Counted from the stretch's first letter, positions 1-5,727 are shown. The stretch: 6,149 bases of DNA from Rikenellaceae bacterium (GCA_003513895.1 DOSU01000137.1:1-6149); one strand, 5' to 3'. Notes: a model not told the origin generated them from the letters alone. Numbers and translations are program-made.

Positions 1-27
1 AGAGGTGTTAGTTGAACTAACACCTCT
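1..27 (+). promoter_or_regulatory. Perfect intercistronic stem-loop ahead of the permease pair
   Basis: Bases 1-11 (AGAGGTGTTAG) and 17-27 (CTAACACCTCT) are perfect reverse complements with a 5-base loop (TTGAA). No T-run follows, so this is not a classical terminator. Its place just before a permease gene resembles the hairpins found between binding-protein and permease genes in sugar ABC operons, which protect or attenuate mRNA so that the binding protein is made in excess. The binding-protein gene itself would be outside the window, so that role is inferred. The 3' arm (CACCTC, 21-26) can also pair with GAGGTG (38-43) in the following ribosome site. Confidence 0.7.
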
Positions 28-36
28 ACGCAATTT

Positions 37-45
37 GGAGGTGAT
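37..45 (+). promoter_or_regulatory. Strong ribosome binding site of the first permease
   Basis: GGAGGTGAT matches the anti-Shine-Dalgarno end of 16S rRNA over nine bases, and its GGAGG core lies 4 bases before the ATG at 46. It supports that start over the next in-frame ATG at residue 10. The core is complementary to the 3' arm of the preceding stem-loop. Confidence 0.85.
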
Positions 46-1008
46 ATGTCTTCTGCAAATGTTCCCCAGGTCATGAAGCAAGGCAAAGTTATCCCCTGGT
101 TCTATTTGGCGCCTGCCATAATTATCATGAGTATTTTTATTGTTTATCCTATGATTAATACTGTTGCCCTCAGCTTTTTGAATAAGGATGGCACAGCATC
201 TGCAGCAACAACCTGTAATGTGGGTCAACCCTGTTGGGGAGTATTTGAAAATTATCGATATGCGCTGACCGCGGAATTAAACACAACCTCCTTCAATACG
301 ATATGGAAATCTTTTTGGGTATCGTCTTATGGCAATACTCTAAAATGGATTTTGATTATGGTTAGCGGAACCGTAGGTATAGGATTGGGTTTCGCAATTT
401 TTGCCGAAAGGGTCAAATATGAAGCCCTGGCAAAAGCCATAATTTTTATGCCAATGGCTATTTCCTTTGTAGGCGCGGGGGTTATTTGGAAATTTGTTTA
501 CAATTGGGGAACCTCTCAAGTGCAAGTTGGATTATTGAACGCTATTATTTCAGCATTAGGGGGTAAACCGGTTGCATTCTTATCCACAACGAACCTCAAC
601 ACGATAATGTTGGTGATCGTTGGCATCTGGATGTGGACAGGTTTTTGTATGACCATTTTGTCCGCGGCGTTAAAAGCTGTCCCAGACGAAGTTCTGGAAG
701 CAGCCCGCGTAGATGGAGCTTCTGAATGGCAAGTTTTTTGGAGTGTAATGGTACCAATCATTGCACCCACAATCATTGTTGTGGTCACCACCATGGTAAT
801 TAATGTACTCAAATTATTTGATATCGTTTATGTCATGACCGGTGGGAATTTTGGAACTGAAGTCATTGCCAACCGCATGTACGATGAAATGTATAAAAAC
901 TTCCAAACGGGTCGGGGAACCGCAATTGCGGTTGTACTCATTATTGCCATCATACCTTTCATATACATGAATATTCGCCGCTTCTTGGCACAGGAGGCAA
1001 TGAGATGA
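46..1008 (+). CDS. Sugar ABC transporter permease, MalF/AglF type
   Basis: This is an inner-membrane permease subunit of a carbohydrate-uptake ABC importer of the MalF/UgpA family. The 320 residues fit family members that lack MalF's large periplasmic domain. The first membrane segment is about residues 18-42. A periplasmic loop of about 50 residues follows, with cysteines at 57 and 63 and a tryptophan at 64, and then further hydrophobic segments from about 97 to the C-terminus. The EAA loop that docks on the ATPase starts at E218-A-A, with G224 and P237 in the expected places. The run AERVKYEALAKAIIFMPMAI (120-139) resembles alpha-glucoside permeases of the AglF type as I remember them. The stop overlaps the next permease by ATGA, so the pair is co-translated. 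The substrate is inferred to be an alpha-glucoside because of the GH65 gene downstream. The binding protein and ATPase are not in the window. Confidence 0.93.
   Translation: MSSANVPQVMKQGKVIPWFYLAPAIIIMSIFIVYPMINTVALSFLNKDGTASAATTCNVGQPCWGVFENYRYALTAELNTTSFNTIWKSFWVSSYGNTLKWILIMVSGTVGIGLGFAIFAERVKYEALAKAIIFMPMAISFVGAGVIWKFVYNWGTSQVQVGLLNAIISALGGKPVAFLSTTNLNTIMLVIVGIWMWTGFCMTILSAALKAVPDEVLEAARVDGASEWQVFWSVMVPIIAPTIIVVVTTMVINVLKLFDIVYVMTGGNFGTEVIANRMYDEMYKNFQTGRGTAIAVVLIIAIIPFIYMNIRRFLAQEAMR
992..997 (+). promoter_or_regulatory. Ribosome binding site of the second permease
   Basis: AGGAGG lies inside the end of the first permease gene, 7 bases before the ATG at 1005. An earlier ATG at 1000 is in the frame of the upstream gene, so this site fixes 1005 as the start and gives the ATGA stop/start overlap typical of translational coupling. 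Confidence 0.8.
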
Positions 1009-1967
1009 GACGCTCAAAGATAAACAGTATCCTCAATAAAATCCCCACACATTTCATTATTATTTTTACTATGTTAGTTTGGTTGGTACCAACCATCGGA
1101 CTTTTCGTAACATCTTTAAGACCACTTCCCTTAATAAATACTACTGGCTGGTGGACAGCTTTTTCAGATAAAAATACACAACAGACTGGCTTATCCTCAA
1201 AGTTCACACTCAACAATTATGTCGATGCCATTGTTGGATACAGAGGGACTAACACCTATGTTGAGGATTGCCAAACTGGTTCACAATCCTCAAGTTTGAA
1301 TTGTAACGCGTCCGATTTACTGAATCCGAGGGGAATGGGACAAGCATTTGTTAATAGTCTTATTGTGACTATTCCCGCCACGATTCTCCCTATTTTTCTC
1401 GCTGCGTTCGCCGGTTATGCCTTCGCCTGGCTGGATTTTAAAGGCCGCTTTCTTTTATTCGCTCTATTGGTCGGGCTCCAAGTAGTACCTCTGCAAATGA
1501 CCCTTGTTCCAGTATTAAAGATGTATGCCAAATTGGGAATGACAGGAACTTTTCTGGGGGTTTGGCTCTTTCATACCGGCTTTGGTCTGCCTTATGCGAT
1601 CTATCTCATGCGTAACTTTTTAGGTGGTTTACCTAAAGATCTCTTTGAAGCTGCTTATCTCGATGGCGCATCTCATTGGACGACATTCACCAATTTAGTC
1701 ATTCCATTATCCATGCCTGCCATTGCTTCTCTTGGAATTTTTCAATTTCTCTGGGTATGGAATGACCTGCTGGTCGCACTTGTCTTCCTTGGTGGTACAA
1801 AGCCGGTAATGACCTATCAAATCAGCAACATGGTTACGTCATTAGGCGCTGGATGGCATTTATTAACTGCAGCGGCTTTTCTATCCATGCTGTTGCCGAT
1901 GATTGTATTCTTCGCACTGCAGCGTTACTTCGTCCGCGGAATGCTAGCGGGTGCCATTAAAGGCTAA
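1005..1967 (+). CDS. Sugar ABC transporter permease, MalG/AglG type
   Basis: This is the second inner-membrane permease of the same importer and would form the heterodimeric channel with the upstream product. It has 320 residues. The first membrane segment is about 17-37. It is followed by an unusually long external loop (about 38-115) with cysteines at 89 and 100, which may form a disulphide. The EAA docking loop begins at E215-A-A with G221 and P234. The stretch around MGQAFVNSLIVTIPAT, the later VPLQMTLVP, HTGFGLPYAIYLMRNF and FQFLWVWNDLLVALVFLGG closely match AglG-type alpha-glucoside permeases in my memory. That makes an alpha-glucoside importer more likely than a generic sugar system. 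The protein ends in the basic, Gly/Ala-rich tail typical of MalG. The start is fixed by the AGGAGG site and the ATGA overlap. The 153-base gap to the phosphorylase gene leaves open whether one transcript covers both. Confidence 0.93.
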   Translation: MRRSKINSILNKIPTHFIIIFTMLVWLVPTIGLFVTSLRPLPLINTTGWWTAFSDKNTQQTGLSSKFTLNNYVDAIVGYRGTNTYVEDCQTGSQSSSLNCNASDLLNPRGMGQAFVNSLIVTIPATILPIFLAAFAGYAFAWLDFKGRFLLFALLVGLQVVPLQMTLVPVLKMYAKLGMTGTFLGVWLFHTGFGLPYAIYLMRNFLGGLPKDLFEAAYLDGASHWTTFTNLVIPLSMPAIASLGIFQFLWVWNDLLVALVFLGGTKPVMTYQISNMVTSLGAGWHLLTAAAFLSMLLPMIVFFALQRYFVRGMLAGAIKG

Positions 1968-2004
1968 ACTCAAACTTTTTTTAGTCAAATTCAAAAATAT
2001 ATTT

Positions 2005-2027
2005 ATCCTTTGTGTTCTTGAAAGGAT
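2005..2027 (+). promoter_or_regulatory. Short inverted repeat between transporter and phosphorylase
   Basis: ATCCTTT (2005-2011) and AAAGGAT (2021-2027) form a perfect 7-bp stem with a 9-base loop. There is no adjacent T-run on the + strand, so termination is not supported. The same AAAGGAT recurs at 2106-2112 and contains the ribosome site of the next gene, so the 5' arm could pair with either copy. The repeat is short and AT-rich and may be chance. Confidence 0.35.
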
Positions 2028-2067
2028 TATGCAGTGTTAGCAGAAAAAAATATTTTGATATTTTTAT

Positions 2068-2076
2068 TGTTATAAG
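2068..2076 (+). promoter_or_regulatory. Possible extended -10 promoter for the phosphorylase gene
   Basis: TGTTATAAG reads as an extended -10 element (TG, one base, then TATAAG, one mismatch to TATAAT) about 45 bases before the start at 2121. No good -35 lies at the expected distance; TTGATA at 2055-2060 is too close to this -10 (10 bases) and too far from the alternative TATGAT at 2081 (20 bases). A separate promoter is plausible because the gap from the permease gene is 153 bases, but the match is weak in such AT-rich DNA. Confidence 0.3.
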
Positions 2077-2105
2077 TCAGTATGATACTTCGCGATATAT
2101 GAATT

Positions 2106-2111
2106 AAAGGA
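2106..2111 (+). promoter_or_regulatory. Ribosome binding site of the GH65 gene
   Basis: AAAGGA lies 9 bases before the ATG at 2121. It supports this start, which also places the N-terminal domain at the usual length for GH65 phosphorylases. Confidence 0.65.
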
Positions 2112-2120
2112 TACCAAGTT

Positions 2121-4448
2121 ATGAACGAACATCAGAAATTTGGAAGGGTAATATATTCGGCAGAACCTTGGCGGGTGACAGAGCATCATTTTATGAAGAA
2201 TGAATACAAACTAAATGAAACTATTTTCTCACTCGGAAATGGTTATCTGGGAGTCCGCGGTGGCTTTGAAGAAGGTTTTTCTGGATCGCAAATGAACGGT
2301 ACATATATTAACGGTTTTTATGAAGAATATCCGTTTGATTATCCTGACTTTATCTACGCGAATCCGATTAATGATCAATTCATGGTTAATGTTGCAGATG
2401 CAAAAGTTATTCGACTTGAAGTCGATGGCGAACCATTCAGCGTGACCTCGGGATTAATCGAAAAATACAGCCGGACCCTTGAAATGCAGACCGGATGTAT
2501 GGAAAGGTCGGTTTGTTGGAAAACATCCAAAGGAAAAACTGTTAACCTTCAATTTCAACGTTTGGTGAGCTTTGTTAACCCTCATCTATACGTTATCCGT
2601 TGCAGTATTATGCTATTACAAGAAGCAGATATTAGTCTTTATTCTGGAATTTTTGCAGGGGGGACAATTCTTGCTGACCAGGATAATACTTTGTTCAGTC
2701 GCGATAAATTAAACTTAAGAATGCATATAAGCCATATTTCTGCATCCGGTCAAAGTCTTGAAGTACAACAAAAATGTAATATTTCAGGTCTGTCGGTTGC
2801 GTGCGCAGTTGAGCATGTTCTTGAAGGGTTGGCCGATCATCCAGTAACATTCGTTTCAGAAGATTCAGCAGGTTTAACCTGGAAAGCGAAAGTGAAGGCG
2901 GATCAACAAATCACACTAACCAAATATATAGCTTACGCCACAAACCGCGGCATACCTGAAGAATCGATTCAATCTCAATCCAAACAAATTGCCGTATCCG
3001 CTGTAAAGACTGGTTGGCAAAACCTCTACAACAGCCAAACCACTTATCTTGATCGATTTTGGCAATCTGCCGATGTTGAAATTGAAGGTGACGATGCTTT
3101 ACAACAAGGTGTGCGTTTTAATACTTTTCATCTTCTCCAATCTGTTGGAAGGGATGGCAAGACAAACATTGCCGCCAAAGGTTTAACCGGTGAAGGTTAC
3201 TCGGGGCATACTTTTTGGGATAGTGAAGGTTTTGCTGTCCCCTTCTTTCTCTATCATTCGCCAGAAATTGCAAAATCACTGCTTGAATATCGATATTTCA
3301 CCCTAGATGGAGCACGAACACGAGCTAAACAAATGTCGCATTCAGGCGGAGCGCTTTATCCATGGAGGACCATTAACGGCGACGAATGTTCATCGTATTA
3401 TCCTGCGGGTACGGCACAGTATCATATCAACGCCGATATTGCCATGGCGATCAGAAAATATTATTTGGCCACAGATGACAAATCTTTTATGGCTGATATG
3501 GGCGCAGAAATATTATTTGAAACAGCTCGTATATGGGCTCAGGTAGGCTGGTTCGCTCCTTCCAAAGGTGGAAAATATTCCATCCCGTGTGTTACCGGAC
3601 CGGACGAATATACAGTCCTCGTTGACAATAATGCCTATACCAATTACATGGCACGTGAACATCTGAATTTTGCAGTTGATATTTGGCATATGTTAGAAAA
3701 TGATTTCCCGACAAAATGGAAAAGATTACAGTCAACGATAAAAATGGATATTAATGAAATTGAACGCTGGAAAAAAATTGCAGATAATATGTTCCTGCCT
3801 TACGATCCTGAATTGCAGATCATCCCGCAAGACGATGGTTTTTTGGCAAAACCGGATTGGCCATTTGCAAAAACCACCAAAGAAGAATATCCATTGCAGA
3901 TGCACCATCACATGTTGATCATCTACCGGCATCGTGTTTGCAAACAAGCAGATACGGTTTTAGTGGAATTTGTCTTAAGTGATCAGTTTTCGCTTGAACA
4001 GAAAAAACGGGATTTCGATTTTTACGAACCGATCACCGTTCATGATTCGTCGCTCTCAGCTTGCATCTATAGCATCATGGCTAATGAAGTCGGATATCCC
4101 GAGAAAGCGTATGATTACTTCATTCAAACTGCCCGACTGGACCTGGATAACTGTCAAGAGAACAGCGAACTCGGCATCCACATGGCAAATATGGCTGGAA
4201 CCTGGATGTGTGTCGTAAACGGTTTTGCGGGTATGCGAACAACAGGTGGCAAATTATTATTTCAGCCCAGACTCCCAACACAATGGCGTGGATTAAAATT
4301 TAAATTAAACTGGCAGAAATCCATCCTTGAGATTCATGTTACAAAAAAGGGTACAACTTACACATTGCTTGGCGGAGATTCATTAGAATTCATGCACTTT
4401 AATGAACATATAACAATATCCAATGGAGAATCAATAAATTTGAATTAG
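2121..4448 (+). CDS. GH65 family glycoside phosphorylase (alpha-glucoside; maltose/kojibiose/trehalose phosphorylase type)
   Basis: This is a cytoplasmic enzyme that should split an alpha-glucosyl disaccharide or glucoside with phosphate, with inversion, giving beta-D-glucose 1-phosphate plus the leaving sugar. Its 775 residues match full-length GH65 phosphorylases. An N-terminal beta-sandwich covers about 1-280 (LGNGYLGVRGG, 38-48), an (alpha/alpha)6 barrel about 320-690 and a small C-terminal beta domain about 700-775. Barrel motifs include KGLTGEGYSGHTFWDSE (353-369) and GPDEY with E496, the expected general acid (equivalent to E487 of Lactobacillus brevis maltose phosphorylase). NNAYTN (503-508) follows, then KQAD (608-611), HDSSLS (641-646, phosphate site) and the conserved histidine 687. 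No signal peptide is seen. The substrate-loop region 415-435 reads WRTINGDEC then SSYYPAGTAQYH, unlike the HNEWE loop I recall for maltose phosphorylases and the PWES form of E. coli YcjT (kojibiose phosphorylase). Specificity is therefore open. No beta-phosphoglucomutase gene is adjacent. Phosphorylase rather than hydrolase is inferred from the intact phosphate-site residues. Confidence 0.93.
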   Translation: MNEHQKFGRVIYSAEPWRVTEHHFMKNEYKLNETIFSLGNGYLGVRGGFEEGFSGSQMNGTYINGFYEEYPFDYPDFIYANPINDQFMVNVADAKVIRLEVDGEPFSVTSGLIEKYSRTLEMQTGCMERSVCWKTSKGKTVNLQFQRLVSFVNPHLYVIRCSIMLLQEADISLYSGIFAGGTILADQDNTLFSRDKLNLRMHISHISASGQSLEVQQKCNISGLSVACAVEHVLEGLADHPVTFVSEDSAGLTWKAKVKADQQITLTKYIAYATNRGIPEESIQSQSKQIAVSAVKTGWQNLYNSQTTYLDRFWQSADVEIEGDDALQQGVRFNTFHLLQSVGRDGKTNIAAKGLTGEGYSGHTFWDSEGFAVPFFLYHSPEIAKSLLEYRYFTLDGARTRAKQMSHSGGALYPWRTINGDECSSYYPAGTAQYHINADIAMAIRKYYLATDDKSFMADMGAEILFETARIWAQVGWFAPSKGGKYSIPCVTGPDEYTVLVDNNAYTNYMAREHLNFAVDIWHMLENDFPTKWKRLQSTIKMDINEIERWKKIADNMFLPYDPELQIIPQDDGFLAKPDWPFAKTTKEEYPLQMHHHMLIIYRHRVCKQADTVLVEFVLSDQFSLEQKKRDFDFYEPITVHDSSLSACIYSIMANEVGYPEKAYDYFIQTARLDLDNCQENSELGIHMANMAGTWMCVVNGFAGMRTTGGKLLFQPRLPTQWRGLKFKLNWQKSILEIHVTKKGTTYTLLGGDSLEFMHFNEHITISNGESINLN

Positions 4449-4466
4449 AACCATAACACAAATTAA

Positions 4467-4532
4467 AATATACAAATCGACCTTTCTTATGGTGGTTATA
4501 AAAATGAAGAAAAGTCCATTCTTGTGTATATT
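4467..4532. other. Imperfect two-part inverted repeat in the convergent spacer
   Basis: AATATACA (4467-4474) pairs with TGTATATT (4525-4532). Inside it, GACCTTTCTT (4479-4488) pairs with AAGAAAAGTC (4507-4516) at 9 of 10 positions, leaving an 18-base loop. No T-run follows on either strand. It lies just after the phosphorylase gene and could stabilise the 3' end or take part in termination. Confidence 0.35.
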
Positions 4533-4552
4533 GGTTCACCATTGAATTCGAT

Positions 4553-4589
4553 TTGTTTTTGATTCAAACCTTCTTTAAATCAAAAACAA
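4553..4589. terminator. AT-rich stem-loop between convergent genes, possible weak bidirectional terminator
   Basis: TTGTTTTTGATT (4553-4564) and AATCAAAAACAA (4578-4589) are a perfect 12-bp inverted repeat with a 13-base loop. It lies between the convergent phosphorylase and pentapeptide genes, where a shared terminator is expected. The stem has only two G-C pairs and there is no proper T-tract after it on either strand, so termination is uncertain. The rest of 4449-4717 shows no gene; a 13-codon ATG frame at 4504 lacks a ribosome site. Confidence 0.4.
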
Positions 4590-4717
4590 TTAGAAACAAT
4601 TCACAGGATTTGTGCAATTAAAGAACTTTTGTTCTACGAATCATTATATACCATTTGTCAGGCATTTTTCCGTTTTATGTGAAACATTAATAATTATTAT
4701 AAATCTCACATCATATC

Positions 4718-5182
4718 TTAAGACATTAGAGTCATTTGTTGGTTACCAATTAATACAGCACCTGATAAAGTCAAATCAAATTCATTTGGCCAAACCGTTT
4801 GATCATCATAAACAGCACCTGAGAGAGTCGCATCTTCCAAATCAGCGCCACTGAGATTTGCGCCGATCAAGATTGACTGATCTAAATTAGCACCTTTGAA
4901 ACTTGCACCTTCCAAATGTGCGTTTTTTAGATTGGCACCTTGGAGTATTGCGCGTTTGAAAAAGGCTCCCTTCAAGTTCGCCCCTTCCAAGTTTGCGTTG
5001 CAGAGAAGTGCGCGTTTTAAATTGGCACCTTCGAGGTTTGCATATTTTAGATTCGCTCCAACCAAACCTGCACTGTAGAGGTCTGCATCCAATAGGTTCA
5101 TCTTCTTCCCATCAACAAAACCCAACAAAAACCGATTGTGAAGATTTATAGCATCCATGATTTCTTCATATTCAAGTCTCAT
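4718..5182 (-). CDS. Pentapeptide-repeat protein
   Basis: The 154 residues form an almost pure pentapeptide-repeat protein, expected to fold as a right-handed quadrilateral beta-helix. Residues 33-122 make 18 uninterrupted A-x-L/F-x-x units, mostly ANLKG/ANLEG. Alanine is at the first position of every unit except one (serine 103), and the centre residue is always Leu or Phe. Eighteen units are about 4.5 turns. A helical N-terminal segment of about 32 residues (EYEEIMDAINLHNRFLLG) precedes them. The C-terminal cap YDDQTVWPNEFD (125-136) is a common ending in cyanobacterial and Chloroflexota members. No signal peptide, enzymatic domain or membrane segment is present, so it is probably cytosolic. 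The biochemical role is unknown; a minority of the family (Qnr, MfpA) mimic DNA and protect gyrase, but nothing here shows that. A site AAAAGGAAA lies 5-13 bases before the ATG and supports the start. The gene is convergent with the GH65 gene and probably unrelated to sugar use. Confidence 0.9.
   Translation of the reverse strand: MRLEYEEIMDAINLHNRFLLGFVDGKKMNLLDADLYSAGLVGANLKYANLEGANLKRALLCNANLEGANLKGAFFKRAILQGANLKNAHLEGASFKGANLDQSILIGANLSGADLEDATLSGAVYDDQTVWPNEFDLTLSGAVLIGNQQMTLMS
4817..5086 (-). repeat. 15-bp periodic repeats encoding the pentapeptide helix
   Basis: Eighteen consecutive 15-base units encode the repeats. Several are nearly identical at DNA level: on the + strand GCACCTT followed by CCAA, CGAG or GGAG recurs in phase, as at 4907, 4937 and 5027. 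Conservation beyond the protein code points to recent unit duplication or gene conversion and makes the array prone to slippage. Confidence 0.8.
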
Positions 5183-5187
5183 AGTAC

Positions 5188-5196
5188 TTTCCTTTT
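5188..5196 (-). promoter_or_regulatory. Ribosome binding site of the pentapeptide gene
   Basis: On the - strand AAAAGGAAA contains AGGA seven bases before the ATG at 5182. No convincing promoter is seen in the 93 bases between this gene and the small ORF upstream, so both may share a transcript. Confidence 0.6.
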
Positions 5197-5275
5197 AATT
5201 ACCCGAGAAATAACTTAAGCAAATAAATCTACCGACATTAATGCTTACCTTATTCTTTTTTGGTTCAGTTCCAAT

Positions 5276-5479
5276 CTAAATTCCTAATTTTGGTAACACG
5301 AGTCTGTGAAGTATCAAAACAAGAAATGTTGCCAAGATGGATATTTCAAAATTTGCTAATGAGCCAGAAAAATCATTCATAATTGACGGGTTAATCAACA
5401 TAACAATTGAAGGCGTCAACATCAACATACCGCTGCCTTGACTTTGTCTCGATTTATAATCCATCAACCTGAACTGCAT
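5276..5479 (-). CDS. Small hypothetical membrane-type ORF, possibly a frameshifted gene
   Basis: The frame encodes 67 residues that I do not recognise. Residues 1-16 are polar and basic (YKSRQSQGSG). A moderately hydrophobic stretch covers about 17-34 (MLMLTPSIVMLINPSIM). A clear membrane-type helix covers about 44-62 (FEISILATFLVLILHRLVL), followed by a basic end PKLGI. This could be a small one- or two-helix membrane protein. The ATG at 5479 has no ribosome site and a stop (TAG, 5482-5480) closes the frame immediately before it. The strong ribosome site in the region serves an ATG at 5504 in another frame. The ORF is thus either reached by coupling or frameshifting from that start, begins at a later ATG, or is the body of a gene broken by one indel. 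Alternatively it is chance in AT-rich DNA. Confidence 0.35.
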   Translation of the reverse strand: MQFRLMDYKSRQSQGSGMLMLTPSIVMLINPSIMNDFSGSLANFEISILATFLVLILHRLVLPKLGI

Positions 5480-5504
5480 CTATTGATACCAATGTGTCCG
5501 GCAT
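5454..5504 (-). other. 16-codon ORF with a strong ribosome site, overlapping the small membrane ORF
   Basis: An ATG at 5504 follows the near-ideal ribosome site at 5507-5514. It encodes 16 residues (MPDTLVSIDAVQVDGL) before a TAA at 5456-5454. The last 26 bases overlap the 67-codon ORF in a different frame. It may be a leader peptide that brings ribosomes to the next ORF. It may also be the true N-terminus of one protein of about 75 residues, separated by a one-base shift. Confidence 0.35.
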
Positions 5505-5506
5505 TA

Positions 5507-5514
5507 ATCACCTC
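5507..5514 (-). promoter_or_regulatory. Strong ribosome binding site
   Basis: On the - strand GAGGTGAT lies two bases before ATG 5504, with its GAGG core six bases away. It matches the 16S rRNA 3' end over eight bases and is as good as the site of the first permease. It is the best evidence that something is translated from 5504. Confidence 0.6.
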
Positions 5515-5522
5515 ATTTAAGT

Positions 5523-5558
5523 AATGTAATACTATTATTCTAGTACAAATATTACATT
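5523..5558. promoter_or_regulatory. 36-bp palindromic site upstream of the small ORFs, candidate operator
   Basis: AATGTAATA (5523-5531) and TATTACATT (5550-5558) are perfect inverted copies separated by 18 bases. On the - strand the spacer contains TAGAAT (5542-5537), one mismatch from a -10 element, about 32 bases ahead of ATG 5504. No good -35 is visible. Arms on either side of a -10 are the geometry of a repressor site, but no regulator gene is in the window. Confidence 0.45.
5538..5550. repeat. 13-bp direct repeat, copy 1
   Basis: TTCTAGTACAAAT is identical to 6042-6054. With one gap the similarity extends leftwards to about 22 bases (5529-5550 against 6033-6054). This copy lies inside the palindromic site and includes its possible -10 element. 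Confidence 0.6.
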
Positions 5559-5617
5559 TTATTCATCTTCATACTAAAATAATTATATTTATCACCAAGG
5601 TTAGTTTTAGAATATAC

Positions 5618-5665
5618 AAAAAAATACTTGGTCAATCCAAAGAATTTGACCAAGTACAGATTTTT
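5618..5665 (-). terminator. Intrinsic terminator, best oriented for the - strand
   Basis: TACTTGGTCAA (5625-5635) and TTGACCAAGTA (5646-5656) form a perfect 11-bp stem with a 10-base loop. Read on the - strand the stem is followed directly by seven Ts (complement of 5618-5624), a textbook intrinsic terminator. On the + strand the stem is followed by CAGA and then five Ts (5661-5665), a weaker match. No + strand gene ends to its left and no - strand protein gene is seen to its right. It therefore ends an unknown - strand RNA, or acts as a leader attenuator for the small ORFs starting at 5504. Confidence 0.7.
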
Positions 5666-5686
5666 CCTTTAATGAGATTTGACACC

Positions 5687-5715
5687 TTAATAAAGTGCGA
5701 ATCTACCTATATAAT
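5687..5715 (+). promoter_or_regulatory. Possible + strand promoter before the GC-rich island
   Basis: TATAAT (5710-5715) is a perfect -10 and is preceded, after 17 bases, by TTAATA (5687-5692, four of six matches to TTGACA). Transcription would start near 5722 and enter the foldable island at 5728-5796. A perfect TTGACA at 5679-5684 is 25 bases from the -10, too far to pair with it. Such matches occur by chance in AT-rich DNA. Confidence 0.25.
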
Positions 5716-5727
5716 CCTGCTTTTAGC

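Noticed and set aside
1962..1986. Possible terminator after the second permease
   Set aside because: GGCTAAA with TTTAGTC gives only seven weak pairs including a G-U, the T-run is in the loop, and the 5' arm lies at the stop codon.
2074..2090. AAGT/ACTT inverted repeat as an operator of the phosphorylase gene
   Set aside because: Only four bases per arm match, with no inner symmetry.
4504..4545. 13-codon ORF starting with a Met-Lys-Lys sequence in the convergent spacer
   Set aside because: It has no ribosome site, is very short, and overlaps the inverted repeat.
4896..5078. + strand open frame of 60 codons opposite the pentapeptide gene
   Set aside because: It is the antisense image of the 15-base repeats, has no ribosome site, and gives a repetitive basic sequence with no family resemblance.
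4813..5090. CRISPR-like regular repeats
   Set aside because: The 15-base period has no spacers and is explained by pentapeptide coding.
5679..5715. Perfect TTGACA plus perfect TATAAT as one promoter
   Set aside because: They are 25 bases apart, far outside the usual 16-18; only the weaker TTAATA at 17 bases is kept as a candidate.
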